Shown: positions 1-11,022 of the stretch, piece after piece
Position numbering within the stretch: position 1 is the first letter of the stretch
Layout of the letters: each line of letters begins with the position of its first letter
DNA from: Moniliella sp. 'wahieum'
Lineage: Eukaryota > Basidiomycota > Moniliellomycetes > Moniliellales > Moniliellaceae
DNA: 64,000 bases
Assembly (NCBI GenBank): GCA_003971905.1
Contig: RSEE01000038.1
Coordinates: forward strand, 62,001 to 126,000
Reading direction: 5' to 3'
The notes under the pieces: generated by a model
Told to the model about the DNA's origin: nothing
Database searches by the model: none
What the model saw: only the letters and a program-made list of their open reading frames with translations
Program-made: the position numbers and the translations under genes

Positions 1-727
1 CGTTCATTGGCGATGCCTTTGTCTGAATGGCGAGCTGCTCGCCAAAGCGATTGCCATTTCTCAAACGGCGAGCGTTTCCTCGGTCAGGCCTCAGGGTCCG
101 TTCTGGGATTGTTTTGTCGCGTGCGGCGGCTGACTTCTGTCCGAATGTCCACTCGGCTCGTCTGCATCGAGACCGAGCCCATTGTATAGCAACGCATTTG
201 GGCAGCAGTAGCAGGCAGAGTCCATCAAAGCCAGCCTCATCCACTTGACGAGCGCGGTATGCATGCTGCGCCCAGAGGTAAGCCCACTGTCTGGCCATGG
301 TCGGCTTGGGTACTGACGCAGGCGGATGAAGCTCATCACAGTGCCACTCATCTGTCGTGGTCAATGCGCTTCCCATTTCCCACTTGATCAGATTCTGACA
401 TGGAACGGATTGAATGCGCACACAACATGCATCCGTCGAGAGTGGCCACCGCGTGCGGCGCTGATATACCCGCCGATACCAAGCCTAGCTGGGGAGACAG
501 AGCATCACAGATGGCTGCAGCGATGGTTTGGGATATAATCGAATGGAAAGAGGACGACAGTTTACAAGAAGGGAGGGGCCAAGGAATCACCGCACTACCA
601 CTCCCCTGGCACCTCGTTTCCAAATAGACTCGAGTCCGAACCCATGGAGAAGATGCTTTCGCGGTCAATGTCGAGCGCATTGGCACGGCGAGCCAACCTT
701 CGGGCATGAGGGAGGGAGGCTCGATAC
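1..727. other. Edge of window, no gene seen
   Basis: This stretch contains only short overlapping open frames on both strands. None shows a recognisable domain, and none has a good start context with continuous coding character. It lies downstream of the minus-strand GID7-like gene and probably includes its 3' UTR. Confidence 0.4.
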
Positions 728-3474
728 CTACAAAAACGTCATGCGCGCGTGGGACCAACGGGTGAGCCGCGTTGCGCTCGGCGGTGGCAAGGGAACCGCG
801 GCCGAAGGATGGGTTGGGAGCTGAAGAGAGGTTTGAGGGGGAAAGGATGGCTTCACACTATCCCGTGCAGGATAGGCGGCCTCCAACCTGCGTGCCGTAG
901 CAAGCAGGTCAACATGAGGATCGGAAGCAACCGCAGCCAAAGGATTTTTACCCTCTGGCGCCCAGAGCCGCACTGTCCCATCGTCTCCCGCTGAAGCCAG
1001 CAAAGACGGACACGTAGGGTGCCGTGCTACAGAGTTCACCGTGCCAGATCGATGGCCAACCAGTGCGCCAAGATGCCGTCCGAGTCGAGCGATCATAAAT
1101 GTGAGCCCGAGAATCTGAATAAAATGAGGGTTAGTCAAGTCGGGCAAAAGAGAATAGAGTAGATGTACCTTCGCTTCCCACAACAACAAACTGTTCTTCT
1201 GCGCCGCCAAAGCAGTTGTGTACATGATGATTGAGACACGCATGTTGCTCATACCGAACGACGAGCGACATGGGCACATTTTGTCCGGCAGGTCCCAAAT
1301 CCCACAACCGTGCCGCATTGTCCAAATGCGACGTGAGTACATGACGCGAATCGGAGGCAAAGCGAACGCTGCTCACCTCGTCTTTCAGAAAGAGTCGATC
1401 TTGCTCCATGTTGCGTGACAAATCAAACACGGCGAGTTTGAATCGCTGGATGGTCTGATGGCTACTGGACCCGGGTACATTAGGGGGGGAAGTTGATAGG
1501 TACCCATCCTGCTCAAAGGAAAGAGGCGGCGCGCCCTCCAGCAGGTTCCCGCCCGTGATCCACCCCATCATATTCATCTGGAAAGATCATCACCGTATCA
1601 GAGGTCGGCTCCTCGGATGATGAGGTACGGCCGGCCGCGGCAACCGCAAAAAGTGGAGTATCACTGGATAGCATAGGACAAGGGAAGATGGCGGGGTTGC
1701 TGGGCGATTCCCTCATTTCGTTCCTTGTGTCAGAGAGGGATGATGGAGCCGTATTTTCGTAGCTGGATACGACCAAACGGGACTCGTCTTTGGAAATATC
1801 AAGCCCCAATACACGAAAGGGAGTGATGAACCAGTTGGCCAAGTGACGACCATCACTGCTCCAAAACATAAGCTTTTCGTCCTTAGCGCCTGTGATAAAG
1901 CCTTTACCCGAAGGGAGCCATACGATGGCGCTCACCGTACGCCCATGTGCCGGTCTCAGAGCTTTGCCCGTCAAACCAAGGTCTGGACCAAAATGATACA
2001 GGTGTATCCCCGGATCACTGCCCACCACCAAATGCAAGCTGTCGGGCGACCATGCAAGGGCGCTTACGGGTGAAGGATACGTTCCAAGAAAGCCAACAAG
2101 GTCGTAGCGCCCATCGCCCAAGAGGTAGAGCGACACCTTTCGATCGCGTCCTCCACTGACGAGCCATTTTCCATCAGGGGAAAATGTAACGACCCATGTC
2201 TCATGAGCATTGCCTGCCGAAGAGGGAGGGCAGAGCACTTGCAGGCATCGATCAGGCAGTTCCGGCTTTTCCACACCCGTCGTCGATACACAGGGACAAG
2301 GCCGAATCGGCATTATTAGCAGAAGGCTCATCGCCCCACCCACTGCGCTGATACGCAAGTGCTCGCTCCAGTAACGTATTCATACGATGCGAAGAGCATG
2401 ATAGATGGAAGGAGTATGTCTGGAATATCAAATGTCAGCAGAATAAACTAGTACCAGTAGATTGGACCACTCACCCGCAATCTGATCCAATACCCTCTCG
2501 GCTTGATCGGCATACCCCCTCCCAACCACTTGCTTTGGCCCGGAGTTCCTCCGACGTAGTGCACAACATCAACCTGTGAAAAATAGAGGTCAGGGGGGGT
2601 GGAGGAATAGAGTGCTGGAAGCAAAGATACAAAGTACGTACCCAGACCACCATCGTACCTGCTCATAATCAGAGATCAGGGGGATAATGTGGATGCGCAA
2701 CAGATGCAATGAACGTCCGATCCCCAGACTCCAATAGCTCAAGGTAGAGTTGTTGGTAGATGAGAAGTTTGATGTGCTGGCGAAGACGTCAGTCGAATGG
2801 ATTAAATACAAGGGGGAGACCGTCCACATACAGTCCATCCTCTCGAGGGGTTGCGCATTGCCATTGAGAACTTGCCCGGAACAGAAGGCGGGGATGCTGA
2901 AGTTCTCTTTTCGATATAATTAGCAGGCAAGGGTATCTGAGACGTTGATGGGCCGGCGCATCCGGACTTGCGGTCCTCATTGTAGGATCCTGCCACAGGC
3001 TGATCTTGGTTCTGGCGTTCCACCCAGTCGATCAACGCTTTCTTTAATGCCCATAGAGCACGTCGCCACTGTCCTGCCAGTGCGAACGCACGGAAGTGAA
3101 TGATTAGCAGGCTCTCTTCCTGTACACCCGATTCGGCCTCAAGCGGAGACCGCCTTGGAAAGGCCCAGTCCTCTCAAAGTCTGCAATGTTAATCGAAGAT
3201 ATTCTTGTGCGCCTAAAGCACTTCCCGGGCGAAAATCACGAGAAGATTGTGGATACGGAGGAGTAGGAGCATCGGGCTGATCCCCGCCAGGATCGTCTCC
3301 CGAGAGACGAGAAGGACGAAGGGGAAGAGGGCGGTGGGCAAACTGCAGGGCGGCTCGGTTCAGAAGGCCTTTCCCCGTCTTCCATTGCGCTCTGTTCTTC
3401 AGAAAATTGCGTTTTCCGGGTGGTAAGACGGAGGTGGAGGGCCCAGGCTGAGAGAAGGTTGAGGAACCCTCCAT
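728..3474 (-). CDS. GID7: GID7/WDR26-like LisH-CTLH-WD40 protein
   Basis: Likely subunit of the GID/CTLH E3 ubiquitin ligase, which in yeast degrades gluconeogenic enzymes. Reading from 3474 down, a Ser/Pro-rich N-terminus is followed by a LisH helix (EYLRLTLQTLRGLGLSK, near 3160-3210). The CTLH segment follows (EAESGVQEESLLIIHFRAFA and LAGQW near 3060-3130, then TSEELRAKASGWEG near 2510-2560). A stretch containing MNTLLERALAYQ joins this to WD40 repeats (ETWVVTFSPDGKWLVSGG, VSSVRFASDSRHVLTS, GHRSGTVNSVARHP, LLASAGDDGTVRLW). This order is that of WDR26/Gid7. An intron is clear at 1115-1168, and at least one more is needed around 2380-2700. Several single-base frame changes are needed, the first between the LisH and CTLH parts near 3135. 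The ATG at 3474 was chosen as the first Met in the LisH frame. The same frame stays open to 3903, so a longer N-terminus is possible. The family call is firm and the exon map approximate. Confidence 0.85.
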
Positions 3475-4550
3475 GGGCACCAGCGGTGGAATTGATGAGG
3501 AATCAGGGCAGCCGCTCGCAGGGGTTCCGAGTGCAACTGCGGCGCAAAGCGGCGCGCTTGTTGTGGTGCGAATTGGGTGGGGACGGCATAATGGTGGGAG
3601 GGGGACGAAAGGGCAAGTATTGCTAGTTCTGGCACCGAATGCCTCAGGCCGATATGGAGCGCAGGGGAGCTGGCCGCTCTGAGCGAATGGGGCAGGGGGT
3701 CGAGACGCGGGCCAGAAGGAAACTGGGCGGACGTGACGAGCGCAGCGAGTGGAATGACCAAGCGACACCGGTTGCAAAAGTAGGCCGGCAGATATGCCCA
3801 GAGCAGCAGAGATTGTGTTGATGGTGGGGCGGTCAAGGAGGGGGACCGAGCGGCCAGCCAGCCAGGCTACGGTGATTGGTGACCGGTGACCAGTGATCGC
3901 CACCGTGGCTACCGGTTACCGGCCTTAGGCCTTACCACCAGTGTCTCGACTAGGGATTGGCCATTTCAAATTTCAGGGTCCGTCGCCGGCCGGCAGCCGG
4001 CAGGCCAGCGTCCCCGCTGGCCGCTCCCCCGCGGAAGCGGGTGGGTGTGGCCACCAGCCATTTCCTCGCCCTTCGAGCTAGTCCGGTGCCTGCTACCGTT
4101 CTAGACTGGATGGCCGAGATCTTGCACCTACCCCTCTACCCAAAAGGCATCCTAAGGCAGCCGTTGTTTCGTGTTCTTCACCCCGCCGTCCTCAGGATAA
4201 GACACTCGTATCCTTTGCCACCGAGGGCATTCCGGCAATGATCAGAGCAGCCCCAAGGCGCGACTGGCGTTCAACATTGCTACCCTAAGGCGTGCACGCT
4301 AACTTGAAGGCCTCTTTCTCATCAACAAGCCCATCAATAACAGGTATTCTCTTCACACTCACTTGGATCGTTCACATCTAGGCAATGTATTTCATGGGGT
4401 AGGCCATACAAGTCAAGCGCGCCCAATAGGACTCGGAGAGTGGGTCACAACATGACAGTTTGCAGGGCAGACTTTGTACATTCGCATAGTCAACGTTCAA
4501 CAGCGTCAGAAATGTGTTTGCTTAGACCAGGGGACAAAGAAGACTGCGCC
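3475..4550. other. Intergenic, with one heptamer mosaic
   Basis: Upstream region of the GID7-like gene and downstream region of the next minus-strand gene. Apart from the palindromic heptamer mosaic at 3871-3936 I see nothing in it. An open minus frame to 3903 may be UTR or N-terminal extension. Confidence 0.4.
3871..3936. repeat. Palindromic heptamer mosaic (ACCGGT and AGGCCT classes)
   Basis: Two units of GGTGACC around 3878-3892 (hexamer ACCGGT plus one base) are followed by ACCGGTT and AGGCCTT units at 3911-3936 in the same 7-bp rhythm. It lies about 400 bp upstream of the GID7-like start codon. Confidence 0.8.
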
Positions 4551-6081
4551 CTAGAGGTAGGTAACCTGGGTCCCCATCCTCAGTGTGTCCCACACGGCCG
4601 CCACGGCGTTGGCGAAAATGGAGCGCGAAGGAGGTAAGGTTGGTCCGGAAGGAGGCGGGCGCCGACGGAGTCGCCAGATGATCGCCAACACAATGCCAAC
4701 AAGGGGCACAGAGCGGGCACAAATGGCCCCCACCGGGCAAGAACCTTGGCTAGTGCCGTCTGCGACACTTTATTATCCACCTTGGCGGGCGAGGAGCTGG
4801 CTTTTGATGTAGTAGGGGTGGCTTCGCTCCGGTCGCGTTCCCTGTCCCGGGCATGGTGCCGCTCCAACGTTTTAGAGATGGTGTCCCTGCTCTGGGCAAA
4901 ACTGCCAGGGGGCGAACGTGGGACGCTATCGCTTTTTGGCCGAGGGCTGGGTTGGAGCAGGAAGATGTTGTTGACCGGCTGAGCGCAGAGATGGGGTGCT
5001 TGCAATGGCAGCCTTGGCAGCAACCGAAGCCGAAAGGGCAAGCTCCTCAGATCTTCTTGCCTGTTCGTCTGCCACCGCCGCTTGAACCCGCGCCGCAGCC
5101 AATTTGACTCTTTTCTCCCGATCCAAGGATGAACCATGTTCTTTGGCGGAGGCAAGGAGAGACTGAAGCCTGCTTTTTGTCATGACTTGTGCTCCATCCT
5201 GTGCCTCCTGTCCTTGCTCTTCCTCGCCCTCAGGGAGACGGGAAAAACGGACAACTTCCCATGCATACTCCCACTCGGCCATTCGTTTCCCCGCACCTCC
5301 ACCGCGTACAACTCAACAATCCGCGCATACCACCGGCCTTGTCTTCTTCTGCGTCGCTCATGGCTCCCAGATAGGCCTCTGACATGTGCCGTGCAGCGCG
5401 GTAGGAGCCCATGGGCCCATCTGTGGAAGCAGTAAGCGATTGCGGCTTGGAGGGCGATGGTGCCGCATCACCCAAACTCAGAGCAGCGAGTACACAGGCC
5501 ACCACACTTGGGGGATGTGCGACGGCGCCCGCTGCGTAGCTGGGTAGGAATGATCGCATCATGGTCGATGATATGGGTGGGCGCAAAAAGGAGCAGGTGT
5601 CGTTCCATAGATGGGCAAGGATTGCATACTGGGCCTTGTCCAGTAACTTGGCAGCTGATTCCCTAGCGGCACGCACCTGGTCATCCGACACGTTCGAAGG
5701 GACATTCAGTGTAGTGGAGTGGAACTGCGCAAGGTCTGGACCAGTGAAGCACGAGTGGGATAGGTCGTCGCATAGCACGTGAGACGCAGAAGCGCGAGCG
5801 CGCCGCCAGCTCCGGGGTTATACTTGCGGCAGCAGGGTCGAGGGATCAGACGTGGCCTGGAGGAAGGCAAGTTCGGCGCCAACCAGAGCTTGGCCCATTT
5901 GCTGGTGCACCACAAACGCTCGCGATGCGCGCGAGATGAGCCGTTGCACTGTTGCGGCGATGGCGGGTGCGGGTGGCGTACAGGGTGCAGCGATGGAAGG
6001 TGTGGAGAGGGAGGCGGTGCTGCTTTCAAGGCTGCCTAGGCTTGCACCGAGCCCGTTGACCATCAGCGCTGAGCCAGCCAT
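4551..6081 (-). CDS. Unrecognised protein with C-terminal membrane anchor
   Basis: I do not recognise the family. From the ATG at 6081 the product starts with a Ser/Ala-rich stretch, followed by helical segments (ATVQRLISRASRAFVVHQQM, near 5880-5955). Further helical parts contain DQVRAARESAAKLLDKAQY and EWEYAWEVVRFSRLPEG, then a charged Ala/Arg/Glu-rich coiled stretch (DREKRVKLAAARVQAAVADE). Near the end are an RDRERDRSE tract, a hydrophobic segment (VPLVGIVLAIIW) flanked by Arg, and a short conserved-looking tail ending in WDTLRMGTQVTYL. An alpha-solenoid with a tail anchor would suit an organelle-surface receptor such as the Pex15/Pex26 group, but this is only an architectural guess. At least three frame changes separate the pieces. 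The stop at 4551 lies in the frame of the membrane segment. Confidence 0.55.
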
Positions 6082-7117
6082 GGTCGTGGTCGCAAGCAAG
6101 ACGGAAGGAGATGGAGTGACTCGTGAAAGGATGTGGGGACCACCGGCTGTCAATCAGGCCGAGGCGGCTGGCGTTGAACGTTCAGATGAACGACGAATCA
6201 GATCTCGGAGCGCGTGAACGGAACAGTCAATATTCAATGTTCAAGTTAAACGCCGTTAATGCGTGAACGCGTGAACGCAGGCAATACTGATGCGTGCATG
6301 ATGTCGATGATCCAATTGGCATTGCCGATACACAGCTCTGCGGCTCCGCGCTCATCATCACCAGGGCCATACTCGGCCGTACTCCGTCTCGGGGTCGGGT
6401 CTTGTGCGCTGTTTTTCTCGCTTCTGAAGCACAGCAAGCGCCTTCTTGGATACCACCACAGCAGGATTCATGCGCGATCTTGCCGCGAGCTATCATCGTC
6501 ACTATCTGACTTCCCAACCCTCAGCACGCATTTTCCCCTGTGACGTTTATCCCATGATCGCGAAAAGCCGCAACCCCTTCGTCTGGCTCGGATCTCTGTC
6601 TATAGTTTCTCCTACAAGGTGAGTATACAAAAGATGGCTTTTGTGCTCATTCCATATTAAAGCTCGCTGTACTATTGGGCCTATAGATCCCCCTGTTGCC
6701 CATGTAAGTCCCCTTCAAAGCCACACCGTTTCCTTCCACTACTCCAGCGACAAAAATAGTCTGGACAATCCGCTCATCGTCTTTCCAATAGTGGTAGATG
6801 TAATTTCACTGCGTGAAACTGACGTTAGCCACCCTACTACTCGAACAATCTCTACTACGCCGCCCACCATGAGGACATCAAGATAAGCCGCATGCGAACT
6901 GTTCGCCCTAACTGTTTGGTGGCGGGAATGGGTGGTGCTCGAGTCCATTGCTTCATTGCTGTAATACTCAGACGAATGTCAGGTCCAGTAAAAGGACAAC
7001 CACCCCCCATGATCCACAATATAATGGGCTAACAATCAAGCTCAGGATTAACACAATTTCGATTTCCATGAGAGTGGCTACCTATATCTTCCATCTCGGA
7101 CCCATCGACGCACGCGT
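6082..7117. other. Intergenic, about 1 kb
   Basis: Lies between two co-directional minus-strand genes. I see a short 8-bp repeat (GCGTGAAC twice, 6261-6277) and single AACGTT/AATATT-type palindromes near 6180-6240, but no gene. Confidence 0.4.
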
Positions 7118-8073
7118 TCAAGCGTCGAGCCACTTCTCCAGAGTCTGGGCCCAGGATTGGGCATCGGTACGTCGAACCAGGCATGGCCGAAGGCGTGACC
7201 AATGACTGGGTGGGCTAGATGCACTGCCTGTGCAAAGCTTGAAGCAATAACTCACCTCCCCGAGACTGACAGCTTCATCAAGCTTGCCATGGATCACAGC
7301 CACTCCCACTGAGCCGGGGCGCAGGCAGCCAAGCGTGACGATACTCTACGCCCTCTTGCCTTAGAGTCTCGATCTGTTTCCCGACCACGTGTTCAGGTCG
7401 ATGGCCAGTAAGGGCGTCATGTGTCCGCTGGACAGAAACTCTTCGTTCCTCTTGTCCTGCACAAACGCCGCAAATACTGTTTCTCCACCATCTTCCTGGC
7501 CCAGTGCAGCTTCCCCCCGCCTCGTCAGAAGGAGGCGGGGGTGGGGGTGGGGGTGGGTTACTGCTCTCCGGTCGTAAGGAACGGGGAAAGGTAGCAGCTA
7601 GGACAACCTTGCGAACTTGAGTGTGGCCCTGCAAATGAGTTTCCCCCATCGACGCTGGACACAGGATGGGTAAGATCTGGACCACGAGCCCACCCAAACT
7701 CCAACCCATATGTCACCTCCTTGATCTTCAGTGAAGCAAGACGTCCAATATGTCCAACGCCATCTTGTCCAAGTCACTGCTGTTCAACTCCGAGGCGGTA
7801 AGGTCGACCCCCCCATCCCCCTATTGTCAAAAAGTAGGACTACGAGTGGAGGAGAGAGCTTGATCTAACGGGGCCCAATCATCCATCACCCCCCCAGCCG
7901 CCGCCACCTGTACTTAATTAGCCCAGCCGCAGGGCCAAAACTGGCTCATTACTAGACAACGTACCAATACGATGGCACTGCGGTGTTTTCAGGCCCCCAC
8001 CGAGCAAACGAAACCGGATTTGAGCACCATCCCGGGCCAGAGCCACTCCTTCGCAACGGTCCGAATCTGGCAT
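7118..8073 (-). CDS. Alpha/beta hydrolase-fold protein
   Basis: Probable small-molecule esterase, lipase or related hydrolase of the alpha/beta fold. The start at 8073 gives MPDSDRCEGVALARDGAQIR and a first strand with RFRLLGGG. Further on are LLFDNRGMGGSTLPPRSEL (the oxyanion/strand-4 region typical of the fold) and then the nucleophile elbow GWSLGGLVVQ, with Ser in G-x-S-x-G. Next comes KVVLAATFPRSLRPE. Near the end the strand VAVIHGKLDEAVSLGE supplies the likely acidic residue, and GHAWFDVP supplies the likely catalytic His. The protein closes with SWAQTLEKWLDA. Frames change several times, so the exon boundaries are uncertain. The length (roughly 280-300 aa) is normal for the fold. It is transcribed divergently from the MFS transporter at 8516, so they may share a promoter, but a functional link is only inferred. 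Confidence 0.72.
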
Positions 8074-8515
8074 GTTGATAGGGCAGAGGGAACGGTGGAA
8101 AGAGGAGTTGCCGATAGCTGGCGTTTTGCAAAAAACTGGTCCATTTTGATATGCACGCACGGTTCGTCTCATTGGTATCTAATTGGTGGTGGTGCCACGT
8201 GGCCATGCACGCGTCCTTTGAAATTGCACAAATGATAGAAGTCCATGATTAAGATAGCGCTGAGCTCCTGAGTTCCTCCTATAAGCTCCTGAACATCCAC
8301 GCCCATCTTACACAAGTCAACCGTAAACGTCAAACTCAATGCATCAACCCCCCCTTTGTTAGTAGTCATTGCCACCAAAACTATCTCGTCGTCGACTCTC
8401 CCACCCGCGAGTAAACCTTCGTTTTGGCGGTTCCCTCTCGTTGGCCGCACGCCTACATTCTCTCTACGACCCTCCCTCGCCTCTCGTTTCTTCTGCATAT
8501 GACGCATCATCCCTC
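8074..8515. promoter_or_regulatory. Shared divergent promoter region
   Basis: About 440 bp separate the start codons of the minus-strand hydrolase and the plus-strand transporter. I found no clear TATA box. CT-rich tracts precede the transporter start. Confidence 0.4.
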
Positions 8516-10523
8516 ATGGGCGCTCGAAAAGATGCCAAGCGACCCTCGTTTTCTCTGACTTCAGGCCATACAACACCCATCTCCAGTCGCACCGCTTCAC
8601 CTCTCCTTACACCTACCTCTGTTCGAGTCGGACCCATGGAGAAGAGCTCCACGGATCTGACGAACTGGGATAGATCGTCTCACGACTTGCCCGGACAATC
8701 TTCTCCTTTTGGATACTATCATGACGGGTGGGCATCGACTTCAACTCTCTTACCGCCTTCGCCGCTTGTCCCAAAGAAGGAGGCTATCAATGGCCAAACG
8801 AGCTCAATTTCCGAGCTAACTGAAGGGGGCGAAAAACCGGAATGTCCACACAGTGGTGTTGGACTCAAGTTGTCGGCCGGCGATAATTCAACGGCATACA
8901 CTATCCTGAGCACAAGCCACACCCGTATTATCTTGGCACTTGTGACCCTCACAGGCTTCTTAGGGCCAATGACCTCCAATATTTACATGGGTGCGCTGCC
9001 TTCAATCTGCAAGGTTTGTATATACCTCTTGGTCCCCATCCCCGCTCTGGTGTGTCTCAGAAACACAGACTGACCCGTCCCACGACAGGACCTCATGGCA
9101 TCGGCTGAGGAGATTCAATTAAGTGTAACAATATACATGGTGGGCCAAGCCATTGCACCCCTCATTATTGGAGCCAATACGGATTTGACGGGACGACGCC
9201 CGAGTTTTCTCTTTTCCCTCGTGCTCTACCTCGGGGCCTGCCTGGGCCTATATCTCTTGCCCAATGCCACAGCAACAAACAAGACGCACGTTTATGTGGG
9301 TCTTCTTTTACTGCGTTTACTTCAATCATGTGGTAGTGCTGTGTTCAGCATTGCTTCCGGCGTGGTGGCAGATATCTTCCCGCTAGTCACCGTGCAGGAG
9401 CCATTGGTATTCTCAATGCTGGCTCATCCGTCGGCCCCGCATGCTCACCTACCCTTGGTGCTCTGTTCACCGCGGCCGATGGATGGCGTACGATCTTCCT
9501 GTTTTGCCTGGGTATCGCTGCGCTTTGCCTCCTCCTCATTTTGCTTTTTTTGCCAGAGACTCTACGCTCTTTGGTGGGAAATGGATCCCGCCCTGCCCCA
9601 ACCTGGTTCCATGAGCCCCTTTTTGCTCTCCTCATGCACCGCACAGTTGCTCAGGTCACAGGAATGCAGCGTCCAGGACTGCCCCCTGCCTGTGATCCGC
9701 AAGAGCTTGAGCAACTCCCTCCTTCCAAACGATCCGCCCATCTTCTTCTCATAAAAACTCGGCGCACTTTTTCGTTCGCCCGCTCCGCTTACTATTGAGA
9801 CGCGAGGCCCTCTGCTGCTTTCTGGGATATGGTCTCCCTTTCGCATCCCAGTTTATGGTTTTTCTTTCAACCGTTGCCGACAACTTCCAAGAGCATTACC
9901 ACTATTCTGTTATCCAAGCCGGGCTCGTCTTTCTCGCCACCGGGGTGGGGCTTGCACTTCGGCATTTGTCACCGGGCGCCTCATGGACCGGCAATTTTCC
10001 CGTGTCGAGAGGCGTGTGGCGATCCTACTCACTGAAGAGCAGGTTGAAGCGGGCAGAAGCACCCCAACACTCCCATCTTCCCTTTCTAGGGGTGCTACGT
10101 GTCTCCCCAAAGTCGATCCTCGTAACCCATTATTTCCATTGGAACGTACACGCTTATTCCTCTGGCCCTACGCAATTGCAATCCACATCGCTGCGATTGC
10201 AGGGTACGGATGGAGTCTGGGTCGTTCCCCGGCTGTGGTGCCCATTGTGCTGTTAGCATTCAACGGAATGAGCGTCGGCATGCTCAATTCCCTTTTCTCT
10301 ACTACGCAGATGGATTATCTCCCTCTCAAGGAGCAGGAGTGGCGGCAGCGGCAAATTTCGTCCGATGCGCTTTTGGGTGGGCACAGCTGTCATTCAACCC
10401 CTATTGCATGCTACCGGTCCAGGGTGGGCCTTCGTCGTCGTCGCAGCTTTCTCGGGAATGACTGTGCCATCCACACTCCTTCTTTTGACACATGGTGAGC
10501 GGTGGCGTCGTACGAATCCTTAG
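8516..10523 (+). CDS. MFS transporter, DHA1 (drug:H+ antiporter) type
   Basis: Plasma-membrane proton-coupled exporter of the 12-TM DHA1 group, nearest in style to yeast Qdr/Tpo carriers. Substrate cannot be read from sequence. A Ser/Thr-rich cytosolic N-terminus of about 130 residues precedes TM1 (IILALVTLTGFLGPMTSNIY). The motif-A region (TDLTGRRPSFLFSLVLYLG) follows TM2, and then LLLLRLLQSCGSAVFSIASG. The second half includes FLSTVADNFQEHYHYSVIQA and a closing helix pair ending in LLLTHGERWRRTNP before the TAG at 10521. One intron runs from about 9015 to 9090. Frame changes occur near 9400, 9760, 9960 and 10340, mostly at runs of one base. The start at 8516 is the first ATG in the frame. 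The open frame begins a little upstream, but without an ATG. The family is firm and the subfamily moderately so. Confidence 0.85.
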
Positions 10524-11022
10524 CTGTCGGGTGTCCTCTGATCATTTTGTATAATGGCAACTGTTCCATCCTTTTTTTCTTCTTCGATGACAATATCCTC
10601 TCCTGGACTTACGTTTCCTCTTTGCTTGCACACTTTACTCGAACAATACCCTTGACGACTTTGGACGAATGACCGCGCTGACGAAGATATCGATTTACTT
10701 ATTCATCCTATACTTAGAGGTCTGCACGCTTCGCTTCTTTGCTTTTTGTGCAGCAATGTGTTTTACTTGTTTTACTTGTTTTGTTTGTTACACACGTCCA
10801 TTCCAGAGGAAATTTCTTCAGTAGCAGCTGTTGATAGGTTTAGGCGTAGCGTTTCCCAGTCCCAGCCAGCTTAAGCTCTGTCAATGATATGGATGTTTAT
10901 ATAGACCTGTAGTACACATAATACAGGACACTGAGAGAGAGCCATTTTAAAACATGGCATTGAACATCTTCGTACAGAATTGCATGGTGTATACCATTTT
11001 GGTGCGTATCAGGATAAGGCCA
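10524..11022. other. Convergent 3' intergenic region
   Basis: Tail-to-tail spacer between the MFS gene (+) and the Zn2Cys6 gene (-). It is AT-rich with repeated TTTTACTTGT words near 10755-10790, and contains one copy of the 60-bp dispersed element at 10836-10896. Confidence 0.5.
10836..10896 (+). repeat. 60-bp dispersed element, copy 1
   Basis: Starts AGGTTTAGGCGTAGCGTT and ends GTCAATGATATGGATGT. It is closely matched by 38001-38059 in the same orientation, with a few substitutions and small gaps. Both copies lie in 3' flanking DNA. The family is unknown. Confidence 0.7.

Noticed and set aside
348-758. A 136-codon minus-strand open frame at the window edge
   Set aside because: It overlaps other frames of similar length on the opposite strand and shows no motif.
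8369-8515. N-terminal extension of the MFS transporter upstream of 8516
   Set aside because: The frame is open but has no ATG. The first ATG in frame is at 8516, and the extra residues would be Ser/Arg-rich leader.
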